Shown piece after piece: positions 43,899 to 51,973 of a DNA stretch of 64,000 bases (positions are counted from its first letter, which is position 1; each line of letters begins with the position of its first letter). The notes below the pieces were generated by a model, which made no database searches, was not told the DNA's origin, and worked only from the letters and a program-made list of their open reading frames with translations. The translations under genes were made by a program, and so were the position numbers. This DNA comes from VAXT01 sp963774625 (GTDB lineage Bacteria > Actinomycetota > Thermoleophilia > Gaiellales > Gaiellaceae), in the NCBI GenBank assembly GCA_963774625.1, contig CAVZFQ010000013.1:1116001-1180000 (forward strand). Direction: 5' to 3'.

Positions 43899-44607
43899 CA
43901 CTCTCCCACCGTCGTGGCAGCGGCTCCTGGCCTTATCCGGCGTCGCGTTCGCGGTCCTCTTTCTGGTCGGGTGGTTCGCGAGCGGTGGCGACGCGCCCGA
44001 CTACGGTGCATCGGATCAGGACTGGACGAACTGGGCGGAGGACAACCAGTGGAAGAGCCGCATCGGCGCGTTCGCGATGCTGCTCGCGGGCTTCGTCTTT
44101 CTGCACTTCGCGGGGATGATCCGAAGCGTCCTCGGGCGTGCGGAATCTCCCGTTGGAGGCTCTGCACAGCTTGCGCGCGTCGCATTCGCAGGAGCCCTAA
44201 CTGGCATTACAGGCATGACGACCGCCATCGTCATCATCGCTTCGGCAAATTCCGAAGGTGCAGCCGCGAATCCCGTCGTGACTAGGGCAGTGGCCAGTGC
44301 TTCGGCCGGGCCATTCCTGGTCGCGGCGATGGGGTTTGCAGCGCTCCTCGGAGCTGCCGGGCTGCTCACGCTTCGCACGGGTGCGTTCGCGCGGTGGACT
44401 GGCATCGTCGCGCTTATCGGCGCCGTTGCATTCCTGATCACGTTCCTCGCCGTCATCGATGGTCTCGGTGAAGACAGCCTGTTCGGGTTCGGCTTCTTTC
44501 CCGGCGTCCTAGCTCTCGTGATCTGGTCCATCGCCACGAGCATTGCTAGATACCGCGCTGTGGCGACTACTGCCCGCGAGTTCGTCGCGACAGAGGCCGA
44601 CACGTAG
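43885..44607 (+). CDS. Integral membrane protein, unrecognised
   Basis: A 240-residue protein with about six hydrophobic helices: LLALSGVAFAVLFLVGWFAS, IGAFAMLLAGFVFLHFAGMI, ALTGITGMTTAIVIIASA, FLVAAMGFAALLGAAGLLTL and a C-terminal helix with FGFFPGVLALVIWSIATSIA. It resembles uncharacterised actinobacterial membrane proteins that travel with DUF4386. ATG at 43885 lies inside the end of the upstream gene, so the two are probably made together. Confidence 0.75.
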   Translation: MQPPNTLPPSWQRLLALSGVAFAVLFLVGWFASGGDAPDYGASDQDWTNWAEDNQWKSRIGAFAMLLAGFVFLHFAGMIRSVLGRAESPVGGSAQLARVAFAGALTGITGMTTAIVIIASANSEGAAANPVVTRAVASASAGPFLVAAMGFAALLGAAGLLTLRTGAFARWTGIVALIGAVAFLITFLAVIDGLGEDSLFGFGFFPGVLALVIWSIATSIARYRAVATTAREFVATEADT

Positions 44608-44864
44608 TCGAGCCAATCTCGCGATCACGGTGCATTTGGCTACAGGAACGGCCTTTCGGGGTCGCTCCTGTACATCCAGGTGCGGTGAGGTGCGCTCAGG
44701 TCAGTACAAGTTCAGTACAACGTTTTCGCAGTTTCGCCTCTTGCCCCCGACGAGACGAGAGGAGGTAGTCGTGTCGGTTTTGAAGCGAGTACTCGCGACC
44801 GTAGGTCGAGACAGCCACCGTCGACGCCCTCCTTACCATTTGCTGGCTACATAGGCGGGGCCGC

Positions 44865-44886
44865 GCCGGCCGTTCGAACGACCGGC
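44865..44886. promoter_or_regulatory. 22-base near-palindrome, possible operator
   Basis: GCCGGCCGTTCGAACGACCGGC reads almost the same on both strands, with one mismatched pair, centred on TTCGAA. It lies about 70 bases upstream of the promoter of epoxide hydrolase 1. A regulator-binding role is possible but unsupported; a cruciform or hairpin is also possible. Confidence 0.35.
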
Positions 44887-44953
44887 GGCGCCCGTCACCG
44901 TTCGTCATTTGCTGTTCGGCGGTGGAGCCTCTGTGTCGGTCTAGTGTCGCCGG

Positions 44954-44982
44954 TTGTTCGACTCGACCGACAGGAGTAGGGT
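44954..44982 (+). promoter_or_regulatory. Promoter of epoxide hydrolase 1
   Basis: TTGTTC (44954-44959), 17-base spacer, TAGGGT (44977-44982). The paralogous gene at 49355 has the same arrangement with the shared element GGAGTAG before the -10 box. Confidence 0.65.
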
Positions 44983-45048
44983 CGTTCGGGTCCCCGAAGC
45001 CAGAGGGGAGGGTCAGCCGAAGCCCACCCCACGGACACGGAGGTCCTC

Positions 45049-46260
45049 ATGAGTAGCACCGTCGAGACCGCAGTCGATATTCGCCCCTTCCACGTTGACA
45101 TTCCGGAGGAGGCCCTCGACGACCTCCGTCGACGCATCGCGGCCACCCAGTGGCCCGAGAAGGAGACCGTCGGGGATGAGTCGCAAGGCGTGCAGCTTGC
45201 GACGATGGAGAAACTCGCACGCTATTGGGAAACGGAGTACGACTGGCGCACGGTCGAGGCGAACCTGAACGCCCTCCCGCAGTTCATCACCGAGATCGAC
45301 GGCCTCGACATCCACTTCATCCACGTTCGTTCGCAGCATGAAGACGCGCTTCCGCTGATCATCAATCACGGCTGGCCGGGCTCCATCATCGAGCAGCTGA
45401 AGATCATCGAGCGACTGAGCGATCCAACGGCGCACGGCGGGAGCCAAGAAGACGCCTTCCATGTGGTGATTCCGTCGATGCCAGGCTACGGGTTCTCGGG
45501 CAAGCCGACGAGCACCGGCTGGGGCCCCGAGCGCATGGGCCGAGCCTGGGCGGAACTGATGCAGCGCCTCGGCTACAGCCGCTACGTCGCCCAGGGAGGC
45601 GACTGGGGTGCGTTCGTCGTCGATCAGATGGGCCTGCAGGCACCTGCGGGACTCCTCGGCATCCACACGAACATGCCTGCAACGGTTCCAGCCGACGTCG
45701 ACAAGGCTTCCCTGGCCGGCGCCCCGCCGCCGTCCGGTCTCTCAGCCGAGGAACGACGCGCATACGAGCAGCTGATCAGGACGTACGCGCAGGTCGAGTA
45801 CGCCAGGATGATGGCGACGCGCCCGCAAACCTTGTACGGCATTGCGGACTCGCCCGTCGGCCTGGCCGCCTGGCTCCTCGACCACAACGATGCCGACGGG
45901 CAGCCGGCCGCGGCGGTCGTCTCCGCTCTCGACCGGACGACGAGCGACACGGGCGAACTGACGCGTGACGAGATCCTCGACAACATCACGCTCTACTGGC
46001 TGACGAACACGGGGGTCTCTGCGTCTCGTCTCTATTGGGAATACAAGGGTGGCTTCTTCAACGTGAAGGGCGTGTCCATCCCGGTTGCCGTGACCGTCTT
46101 TCCCGGCGAGCAGTATCAGGCGCCGCGCAGCTGGGCCGAGCAGGCCTACCCCAACCTCATCTACTTCAACGAGGCCGACAAGGGCGGCCACTTCGCGGCG
46201 TGGGAAGAGCCAGAACTCTTCTCCGCAGAGCTGCGCGCCGCATTCAAGTCACTGCGTTAA
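45049..46260 (+). CDS. Epoxide hydrolase family protein, paralogue 1
   Basis: A 403-residue alpha/beta hydrolase with an N-terminal epoxide-hydrolase (EHN) domain (IRPFHVDIPEEALDDLRRRI, YWETEYDWRTVEANLN). The oxyanion-hole motif is INHGWPGSII; the nucleophile Asp is in AQGGDWGAFV; the catalytic His is in KGGHFAAWEEPELF. IPSMPGYGFSGKP lies between. Members of this branch open epoxides (juvenile-hormone/soil xenobiotic type). Ribosome site GGAGG precedes ATG. It lies at the head of a stress cluster with MsrA, WrbA and NDH-2. Confidence 0.88.
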   Translation: MSSTVETAVDIRPFHVDIPEEALDDLRRRIAATQWPEKETVGDESQGVQLATMEKLARYWETEYDWRTVEANLNALPQFITEIDGLDIHFIHVRSQHEDALPLIINHGWPGSIIEQLKIIERLSDPTAHGGSQEDAFHVVIPSMPGYGFSGKPTSTGWGPERMGRAWAELMQRLGYSRYVAQGGDWGAFVVDQMGLQAPAGLLGIHTNMPATVPADVDKASLAGAPPPSGLSAEERRAYEQLIRTYAQVEYARMMATRPQTLYGIADSPVGLAAWLLDHNDADGQPAAAVVSALDRTTSDTGELTRDEILDNITLYWLTNTGVSASRLYWEYKGGFFNVKGVSIPVAVTVFPGEQYQAPRSWAEQAYPNLIYFNEADKGGHFAAWEEPELFSAELRAAFKSLR

Positions 46261-46269
46261 GGCGCTCGT

Positions 46270-46297
46270 GGGCGGCGCGCAACAGTGCGCGCCGCTC
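46270..46297 (+). terminator. Hairpin terminator after epoxide hydrolase 1
   Basis: GGGCGGCGCGC (46270-46280) and GCGCGCCGCTC (46287-46297) pair over 11 positions with one wobble; loop AACAGT. Ten bases after the stop codon. The remaining ~255 bases to msrA show no clear gene. Confidence 0.55.
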
Positions 46298-46552
46298 GCC
46301 AGCCTGAGAATGATCGACCGCCACTGCGGCCACCTCGCCCGCGGCGGACGCGACACGCGATCAAGCTTCTCGACGCGCTCGACCTGCCCGAACCCGGGGT
46401 CAGCGGGCCGAGCGGCGCTCATGCAGAGCCCGCGGCGCTGACCCTGGACATGCGCTGGCAGAGACGTCGCGCGTCCGGCGCGACAGTCGGTGAGTCGACC
46501 CTGACGGATACAGTGAGCTACGACGGCTCGCTGATCGAGGAGGTGGCGGCAC

Positions 46553-47071
46553 GTGGACGGAGTCGAGAAGGCGATCCTTGCCGGCGGCTGCTTCTGGGGC
46601 ATGCAGGATCTCATCCGGAAACGACCGGGCGTTCTGTCGACGAAGGTGGGCTACACCGGCGGAGACGTCGCGAACGCGACGTACCGCGACCACGGCACGC
46701 ACGCCGAGGCAATCGAAATCGCCTTCGACCCCGAGCAGATCTCGTATCGAGACCTGCTGGAGTTCTTCTTCCAGATCCACGATCCGACGACGCTGAACCG
46801 TCAGGGCTACGACGTCGGGACGAGCTATCGCTCGGCGATCTTCTATCTCGACGAGGAACAGCGCCGGGTGGCCGACGACACGATCGCCGACGTTGAAGCG
46901 TCGGGACTCTGGCCCGGGAAGGTCGTCACCGAGGTGACGCCGGCCGGGCCGTTCTGGGAAGCTGAGCCCGAGCATCAGGACTATCTCGAGCGGTATCCGA
47001 ACGGGTACACCTGCCACTTTCCACGGCCGGATTGGGTTCTCCCGCGCCGAACCGAATCGGTCCCGGGTTAG
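46553..47071 (+). CDS. msrA: Peptide-methionine (S)-S-oxide reductase MsrA
   Basis: A 172-residue MsrA. The catalytic Cys is in AGGCFWGMQDLI (residue ~13); the conserved stretches TKVGYTGGDVANATY, HAEAIEIAFDP and DVGTSYRSAIFY are all present. It repairs oxidised methionine using thioredoxin. The GTG start at 46553 was chosen because it leaves the usual short N-terminus. No resolving Cys was seen in the C-terminal tail beyond TCHFPRPDW, whose Cys may serve. Next gene, WrbA, starts 32 bases later. Confidence 0.92.
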   Translation: MDGVEKAILAGGCFWGMQDLIRKRPGVLSTKVGYTGGDVANATYRDHGTHAEAIEIAFDPEQISYRDLLEFFFQIHDPTTLNRQGYDVGTSYRSAIFYLDEEQRRVADDTIADVEASGLWPGKVVTEVTPAGPFWEAEPEHQDYLERYPNGYTCHFPRPDWVLPRRTESVPG

Positions 47072-47103
47072 GCACGCTTCCGCCGGGCCGCCTCATCGAT
47101 GCG

Positions 47104-47781
47104 ATGACAAGACCGGCCCGAATCGCCGTCGTCTACTACAGCGCGACCGGCAACGTGCACCGCCTCGCGCACGCGCTCGCCGATGGAGCCGGAGGCGAGG
47201 GGGCTGAGGTGCGCCTCCGCCACGTCGAGGAGCTCGCCTCGGAGCTGGTCATCTCCCAGAACCAGTACTGGGGAAGACATCGCTCGGAGGTCGAGGACGA
47301 GGTGGTCGCGAGTCTCGAGGACCTGGAGTGGGCGGATGGCGTGGCCTTCGGCACTCCGACGCGGTTCGGCAACGTGGCGGCGCAGCTGAAGCAGTTCATG
47401 GACCAGGCGGGACGGCTCTGGCAGGAGGGCAAGCTCGCCGACAAGGTGGCGACCGGCTTCACCGCCTCGATGACGACGCACGGGGGGCAGGAGTCGACGA
47501 TCCTTGCCCTCAGCAACACCCTCTACCACTGGGGCATGCTCATCCTCCCGCTCGGCTACACGGTGAGCGAGGTGTTCAACGCCGGTGGCAACCCGTACGG
47601 CACCTCGTACACGAGCGGGAAGCGGGTCGAGGGTCCCGACGACAAAGCGCTCGCGGTCGCGCACTACCAGGGTCAGCGTCTCGCCCGCTACGCCGCGGTC
47701 GTCGCCGCCGCCCGCGAGGCGGATGCCTTCCGGGTCAAGCGGCCGAGGCCCGAGCGCTTCCAGGCGGCCGCGCTCGACTGA
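47104..47781 (+). CDS. wrbA: NAD(P)H:quinone oxidoreductase, WrbA type
   Basis: A 225-residue flavodoxin-fold enzyme: FMN phosphate loop YYSATGNVHRLAHALADG, FGTPTRFGNVAAQLKQFMDQ, GFTASMTTHGGQESTIL and LILPLGYTVSEVFNAGGNPYG are WrbA signatures. It reduces quinones by two electrons, avoiding semiquinone radicals. ATG at 47104 is placed right before IAVVYYS. It lies in a run with msrA and faces the type II NADH dehydrogenase, consistent with quinone and oxidant handling. Confidence 0.9.
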   Translation: MTRPARIAVVYYSATGNVHRLAHALADGAGGEGAEVRLRHVEELASELVISQNQYWGRHRSEVEDEVVASLEDLEWADGVAFGTPTRFGNVAAQLKQFMDQAGRLWQEGKLADKVATGFTASMTTHGGQESTILALSNTLYHWGMLILPLGYTVSEVFNAGGNPYGTSYTSGKRVEGPDDKALAVAHYQGQRLARYAAVVAAAREADAFRVKRPRPERFQAAALD

Positions 47782-47822
47782 TGGATCAGTCTCTGAAGCC
47801 GGGGGCCTGAGACCGCGGCTGC

Positions 47823-49157
47823 TCAGTCGTCGCGCTGCTCGCTCGTTGTCGAAGCTTCTGTGATGAGTCGGGCGCCGCGACCGTGGGTTGCGAAGCTGAA
47901 CGACCAGCGGATGAGGACGAGCAGCCGATTCTGGAAGCCGATCAGGTACCAGAGGTGGACGAGCAGCCAGGTCGCCCACGCGGGAAAGCCGCTGAGCCGG
48001 ACGCCTTTGATGTCGGCGACTGCCGCCGCTCGCCCGATCGTGGCCAGGTTGCCGTTGTCGCGGTAGCGGAAGGCGTCGTGCTCGCGCCCTCGCAGCCGCG
48101 CGCGGACGACGCTGGCTGCGTACCGCCCTTGCTGCATCGCGACGGGTGCGAGACCCGGCAGCACGACGGGCTCGCCGCCCCGGTCACGGACGCGGACCAT
48201 GTCGCCGATCGCGAATACCTCCGGGTGCCCGGGAAGGGTAAGGTCGGCTTCGACGGTAATGCGGCCGGTGCGGTCACGCTCGGCTCCGGTCAGTTCGGCG
48301 AGCTTGTCGGCGAGGCCTGACGCGGTGACCCCGGCAGCCCAAACGACCACTCGGCTGGCGATCCGCTCCGCGCCCCCGTCTCGGCCCTCGAGCGTCACAC
48401 TGGCACCGTCGATTCCGATCACGGTTCGGCCTGTGAGGACGGTTACGCCGAGGCGCTGCAGTGACCGCTCGGCTTTCGCCGACAGCGAGGGTGGGAAGCT
48501 CGTCAGTACACGATCGGCGGCTTCGACGAGCAGGATGTGGGCGCGTCGGGGATCGATGGCGCGGAAGTCGCGCCGCAGCGTGTCCCGCGCTAGCTCGGCG
48601 ATCTGGCCGGCCATCTCGACGCCGGTGGCGCCGGCGCCGACGACGACGAACGTGAGCCACGCGTCGCGTGCCGCTGCGTTCGGCTCGCCCTCAGCGGCCT
48701 CGAAGGCCGCGAGGAGCCGGCTGCGAACCGCGAGTGCACTCTCGAGCGACTTGACCTCGGCGGCGTGCAGCCGCCATTCCTCGTGGCCGAAGTACGAGTA
48801 GTGCGAGCCCCCGGCGACGATCAGCGTGTCGTAGCCGAGCCGTTCCGGCGCGGGCACCGCCCCGACGGAGCGTAGGTGCAACTCACGCCCGCCGAGGTCG
48901 AAGTCGGCGACCTCGGCCAGCAGGACGCGGACGTTGCGGTCGCGCTTGAAGATCGCGCGCAGGGGATAGGCGATCTCGCCGGGCGAGAGCGCACCGGTCG
49001 CGACCTGGTAGGTGAGCGGCTGGAAGAGATGGAAATTGCGCCGGTCGACGAGCGCGACGTCGACCGGCGCACGCCGCAGCTTCGACACCGCCTGCAGGCC
49101 GCCGAAACCTCCGCCGACGACGACGACGTGGTGGTCCCGTGGCCCAAAGGTGGACAT
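47823..49157 (-). CDS. Type II NADH dehydrogenase-like FAD oxidoreductase
   Basis: A 444-residue two-dinucleotide-binding-domain flavoprotein. The FAD motif is HVVVVGGGFGGLQAVSKLRR, followed by NFHLFQPLTYQVATGALSPG; the NAD motif is FVVVGAGATGVEMAGQIAEL, and PEVFAIGDMVRVRDRGGEP closes the FAD site. A C-terminal amphipathic or hydrophobic segment (WLLVHLWYLIGFQNRLLVLI) should attach it to the membrane. It passes electrons from NADH to the quinone pool without pumping protons. Convergent with wrbA, 41 bases apart. Confidence 0.9.
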   Translation of the reverse strand: MSTFGPRDHHVVVVGGGFGGLQAVSKLRRAPVDVALVDRRNFHLFQPLTYQVATGALSPGEIAYPLRAIFKRDRNVRVLLAEVADFDLGGRELHLRSVGAVPAPERLGYDTLIVAGGSHYSYFGHEEWRLHAAEVKSLESALAVRSRLLAAFEAAEGEPNAAARDAWLTFVVVGAGATGVEMAGQIAELARDTLRRDFRAIDPRRAHILLVEAADRVLTSFPPSLSAKAERSLQRLGVTVLTGRTVIGIDGASVTLEGRDGGAERIASRVVVWAAGVTASGLADKLAELTGAERDRTGRITVEADLTLPGHPEVFAIGDMVRVRDRGGEPVVLPGLAPVAMQQGRYAASVVRARLRGREHDAFRYRDNGNLATIGRAAAVADIKGVRLSGFPAWATWLLVHLWYLIGFQNRLLVLIRWSFSFATHGRGARLITEASTTSEQRDD

Positions 49158-49259
49158 CGCCGTCCACTATTTCAAGCGCGCCCGGGCAGTTCCCGGTCCA
49201 GGCTCGCCCCTATGTGGCGACGAGTGCGGAGCGGCCTGGTGTCGATCTGGTGCCATTCA

Positions 49260-49288
49260 TTGCTAGGCGTCGCCAGCGGGAGTAGTGT
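49260..49288 (+). promoter_or_regulatory. Promoter of epoxide hydrolase 2
   Basis: TTGCTA (49260-49265), 17-base spacer, TAGTGT (49283-49288). The distance to the ATG (67 bases) matches that of paralogue 1 (67 bases). Confidence 0.65.
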
Positions 49289-49354
49289 GACGAGGTTCCC
49301 CCGACCTGAGAGGAGGTCGTCACCACCCCTTGCCCTTCTAGAACGGAGGTCGTC

Positions 49355-50557
49355 ATGAGTACTGCCGCCGAGACCGCCATCGACATACGTACTTTCCAGG
49401 TCGAGATTCCCGAAGAGGAGCTCGCCGAGCTGCGACGCCGGATCGAGGCGACGCGCTGGCCCAGCAAGGAGCTCGTAGAAGACCGGTCGCAAGGCGTCCA
49501 GCTGGCGGCGATGCGGGAGCTCGCCAGCTACTGGACGACGGACTACGACTGGCGCAAGGCCGAGGCAAAGCTCAACGCGCTCCCACAGTTCACGACCGAG
49601 ATCGACGGGGTCGACATCCACTTCATCCACGTCCGCTCGGAGCACGAGGACGCGTTGCCGCTGATCATGACGCATGGCTGGCCAGGCTCGGTCATCGAGC
49701 TGCTCGAGACCGTCGGCCCGCTCACCGACCCGACCGCCCACGGCGGCAACCCCGAGGACGCATTCCACCTGGTGCTGCCGTCCTTGCCCGGCTACGGCTT
49801 CTCGGGCGTGCCGACCGAGCTCGGCTGGGACGCCAGCCGCACCGCACGCGCGTGGGCGGAGCTGATGCACCGCCTCGGCTACACCCGCTACGTCGCCCAG
49901 GGCGGCGACGTGGGTGCCCTCGTCACGGACCTGATGGGCCGCCAGGCGGTCGAGGGTTTGGTCGGCTACCACCTGAACCTGCTCACGGCGGTGCTCGCAA
50001 TCGGCGATCAACTGCCCAAGGAATCCGAACAGGAACGCGCAGCGGCCGAGGCGGTTGCGACGTTCAGGCAGGACGGCTTCGGCTACTTCCTCGAGATGGC
50101 CACGCGGCCGCAGACAATCGGCTACTCCCTGCTCGATTCACCCGTCGGTCTGGCGGCCTGGCTGCTCGACCACGACACGGACAGCTACTACAAGATCTCC
50201 CGCGCCTTCGTCGACGGCGAGCCCGTGGGCAGTCTTACCCGGGAGAGCATCGTCGACAACATCACGCTGTACTGGCTGACCGGCACCGCACCGTCGGCGG
50301 CTCGGTCGTACTGGGAGGACGGCCGAGCGCTGGCCGCAGCGCTTGCGAGTGGCCAGGCTCCTCCGCCGGTCACCGTGCCGGTCGGCTTCACGACGTTCCC
50401 CGGCGAGATCTGGGCTTCCCCGCGCAGCTGGGTCGAGGCGGTGTACCCCGGCCTCGCCTACTTCAACGAGGTCGACAGGGGCGGCCACTTCGCCGCCTGG
50501 GAGGAGCCGGAGCTCTTCTCCACCGAGGTGAGGGCCGCTTTCAGGTCGCTGCGCTAA
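49355..50557 (+). CDS. Epoxide hydrolase family protein, paralogue 2
   Basis: A 400-residue paralogue of the gene at 45049 with the same layout: EHN domain (IRTFQVEIPEEELAELRRRI), oxyanion-hole TMTHGWPGSVIEL-like MTHGWPGSVIE, nucleophile Asp in AQGGDVGALVTD, and catalytic His in RGGHFAAWEEPELF. The residue after the nucleophile is Val rather than Trp, which may alter the substrate pocket. The mid-lid sequence differs most between the two copies. Ribosome site GGAGG precedes ATG in the same spacing as copy 1. Confidence 0.88.
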   Translation: MSTAAETAIDIRTFQVEIPEEELAELRRRIEATRWPSKELVEDRSQGVQLAAMRELASYWTTDYDWRKAEAKLNALPQFTTEIDGVDIHFIHVRSEHEDALPLIMTHGWPGSVIELLETVGPLTDPTAHGGNPEDAFHLVLPSLPGYGFSGVPTELGWDASRTARAWAELMHRLGYTRYVAQGGDVGALVTDLMGRQAVEGLVGYHLNLLTAVLAIGDQLPKESEQERAAAEAVATFRQDGFGYFLEMATRPQTIGYSLLDSPVGLAAWLLDHDTDSYYKISRAFVDGEPVGSLTRESIVDNITLYWLTGTAPSAARSYWEDGRALAAALASGQAPPPVTVPVGFTTFPGEIWASPRSWVEAVYPGLAYFNEVDRGGHFAAWEEPELFSTEVRAAFRSLR

Positions 50558-50586
50558 TCCGGGAGTGGCCTCGCTTCGAAAGGAGC

Positions 50587-50620
50587 TCCCTTGGGACCGC
50601 CGACAGGCGGTCCTGAGGGA
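50587..50620 (+). terminator. Hairpin terminator after epoxide hydrolase 2
   Basis: TCCCTTGGGACCGCC (50587-50601) and GGCGGTCCTGAGGGA (50606-50620) pair over 15 positions with two wobbles around GACA, 30 bases after the stop. Confidence 0.65.
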
Positions 50621-50746
50621 ACCTCATTCTGCGATGAAATTCCCGGGCGCTTATTCGCACGGAACTTTTCAGGGCGGCGTCGGAGACACTCTTCCGCAGG
50701 AGGTCCCGGACGCGTACGCGGACGCCGAGGTCGGAGCTCGGAGGAC

Positions 50747-51754
50747 GTGAGCATCTTCGGCGCGCGCCGGCACCCGCGCACGGCCCCGTTGCCCGTCGAG
50801 GGTCCCCTGCCCGGTTTCGAAGGGGCAACCGGCTGGCTGAACTCCTCACCGCTCACGCCGGAGGGTCTGGCTGGAAAGGTCGTTCTCATCGACTTCTGGA
50901 CGTACACCTGCATCAACTGGCTCCGCACGCTGGCCTTCGTTCGCGCGTGGTCCGAGAAGTACCGCGATCGAGGCTTGGTGGTCATCGGCGTCCACACGCC
51001 GGAGTTCCCGTTCGAGCGCGACGTCGAAAACGTCCGCGAGGCCGCGCGGGCCATGCGGGTCGAGTACCCGATCGCTCTCGACAGCGACTACGGGGTCTGG
51101 AGCGCCTTCGGGAACCGGTACTGGCCTGCCGTCTACCTCGCAGATGCAGAGGGCCGGATCCGGTACCACCACTTCGGCGAGGGCGAGTACGACGACGGCG
51201 AGGGGATGATCCAGAACCTGCTGCGCGAGGCCGAAAGCGAGGGCATCGCCGAAGAGCTCGTCTCCGTCACCGCGGAGGGTTTGGAGGCGCAAGCCGACTG
51301 GACGAACCTGGGCTCACCCGAGACCTACCTCGGTTACCAGCAGGAGCAGAACCTCGAGTCTCCCGACGGTCTCGCGTACGACGAGCCTCGCGGCTACGTC
51401 GCGCCCGAATCCTTGCCGCTCAACACCTGGGCCCTGGCCGGAAACTGGACGATCGAGGAGCGGGCGAGCGTGCTGAACGAAGCCGGCGGGCGAATCGTCT
51501 TCCGCTTCCATGCCCGGGACGTCCATCTCGTCCTGCGCTCGCGAGCGGGCACGGCCGTCCAGTTCCACGTGCTGGTCGACGGCGAAGCGCCCGGCGCAGC
51601 CCACGGGCTGGACGTCGACGAACAGGGCCGCGGAACCCTTGTCGAACCCCGGCTCTATCAGCTGATCCGCCAGCCGGGATCGATCGACGACCGCACATTC
51701 GAGATCGCCTTCGATGCTCCCGGCGTCGAGGCCTACGCCTTCACGTTCGGCTAG
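50747..51754 (+). CDS. Thioredoxin-like/redoxin protein with CxxW in place of CxxC
   Basis: A 335-residue protein. The thioredoxin-fold N-domain has VVLIDFWTYTCINWLRTLAF, where the usual active site WTYTCINCLRT keeps only the first Cys; the second is Trp (TGG codon). GLVVIGVHTPEFPFERDVEN and YWPAVYLADAEGRIRYHHFG follow. The C-terminal half (TWALAGNWTIEERASVLNEA, RIVFRFHARDVHLVL) is a beta-sandwich like the C-domain of DipZ-type proteins. With one Cys it may reduce or bind peroxides or thiols rather than exchange disulfides. GTG start; no signal peptide. Confidence 0.8.
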   Translation: MSIFGARRHPRTAPLPVEGPLPGFEGATGWLNSSPLTPEGLAGKVVLIDFWTYTCINWLRTLAFVRAWSEKYRDRGLVVIGVHTPEFPFERDVENVREAARAMRVEYPIALDSDYGVWSAFGNRYWPAVYLADAEGRIRYHHFGEGEYDDGEGMIQNLLREAESEGIAEELVSVTAEGLEAQADWTNLGSPETYLGYQQEQNLESPDGLAYDEPRGYVAPESLPLNTWALAGNWTIEERASVLNEAGGRIVFRFHARDVHLVLRSRAGTAVQFHVLVDGEAPGAAHGLDVDEQGRGTLVEPRLYQLIRQPGSIDDRTFEIAFDAPGVEAYAFTFG

Positions 51755-51842
51755 CCGTGGCCGGTGACGTGCTCAAGGTGCTCGACGTCGTGGCGACGGA
51801 GCAGGAAGCCGAGGTCATCTGAACGCGCTTAGTAGAGCGAAA

Positions 51843-51935
51843 CGGAGCGGCGCAGGAGTCGAACCTACCGAGCCGTGGGTTACACGACCGCACCGGTTTT
51901 GAAGACCAGCTGGGCCACCGGGCCCGTGCCGCTCC
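51843..51935 (-). tRNA. selC: Selenocysteine tRNA (tRNA-Sec, anticodon UCA)
   Basis: On the minus strand the acceptor arms GGAGCGGC and GCCGCTCC form an 8-bp stem, longer than in ordinary tRNAs and typical of bacterial tRNA-Sec. The D-stem is GGGCC/GGCCC, the anticodon stem-loop GCTGGT-CTTCAAA-ACCGGT has anticodon TCA, there is a long variable arm (GTCGTG/CACGGC), and the T-arm is AGG-TTCGACT-CCT. The discriminator is G and CCA is not encoded. selB and selA lie just upstream on the same strand. A -10-like TACGCT (51945-51950, minus) ends 9 bases upstream, so the promoter must reach into the H-NOX gene start. Confidence 0.93.
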
Positions 51936-51973
51936 CTAGCCGAGAGCGTAGCGGGGCGTTAGATTCCTCCACG

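Larger units (their letters stand above)
44608..45048. other. 441-base intergenic region before epoxide hydrolase 1
   Basis: No convincing gene. It holds the promoter at 44954-44982 and a 22-base imperfect palindrome at 44865-44886. The short open frames here have no recognisable features. Confidence 0.6.

Noticed and set aside
44543..44854. 103-residue open frame after the membrane-protein gene
   Set aside because: It starts inside the previous gene in another frame, has Cys/Arg/Ser-rich sequence and no features.
46261..46552. Possible small gene before msrA
   Set aside because: Open frames lack ribosome sites, recognisable motifs or codon pattern; a terminator occupies the first part.
50881..50960. 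Selenoprotein at the CxxW thioredoxin-like site
   Set aside because: The codon is TGG (Trp), not TGA, and the frame is fully open, so no Sec insertion is indicated.
51757..51822. 21-codon reading frame (GTG start, TGA end) between the thioredoxin-like gene and selC, considered as Sec-containing
   Set aside because: Reading through the TGA gives only a few residues of unrecognisable sequence leading to TAG, and no SECIS-like hairpin was seen.
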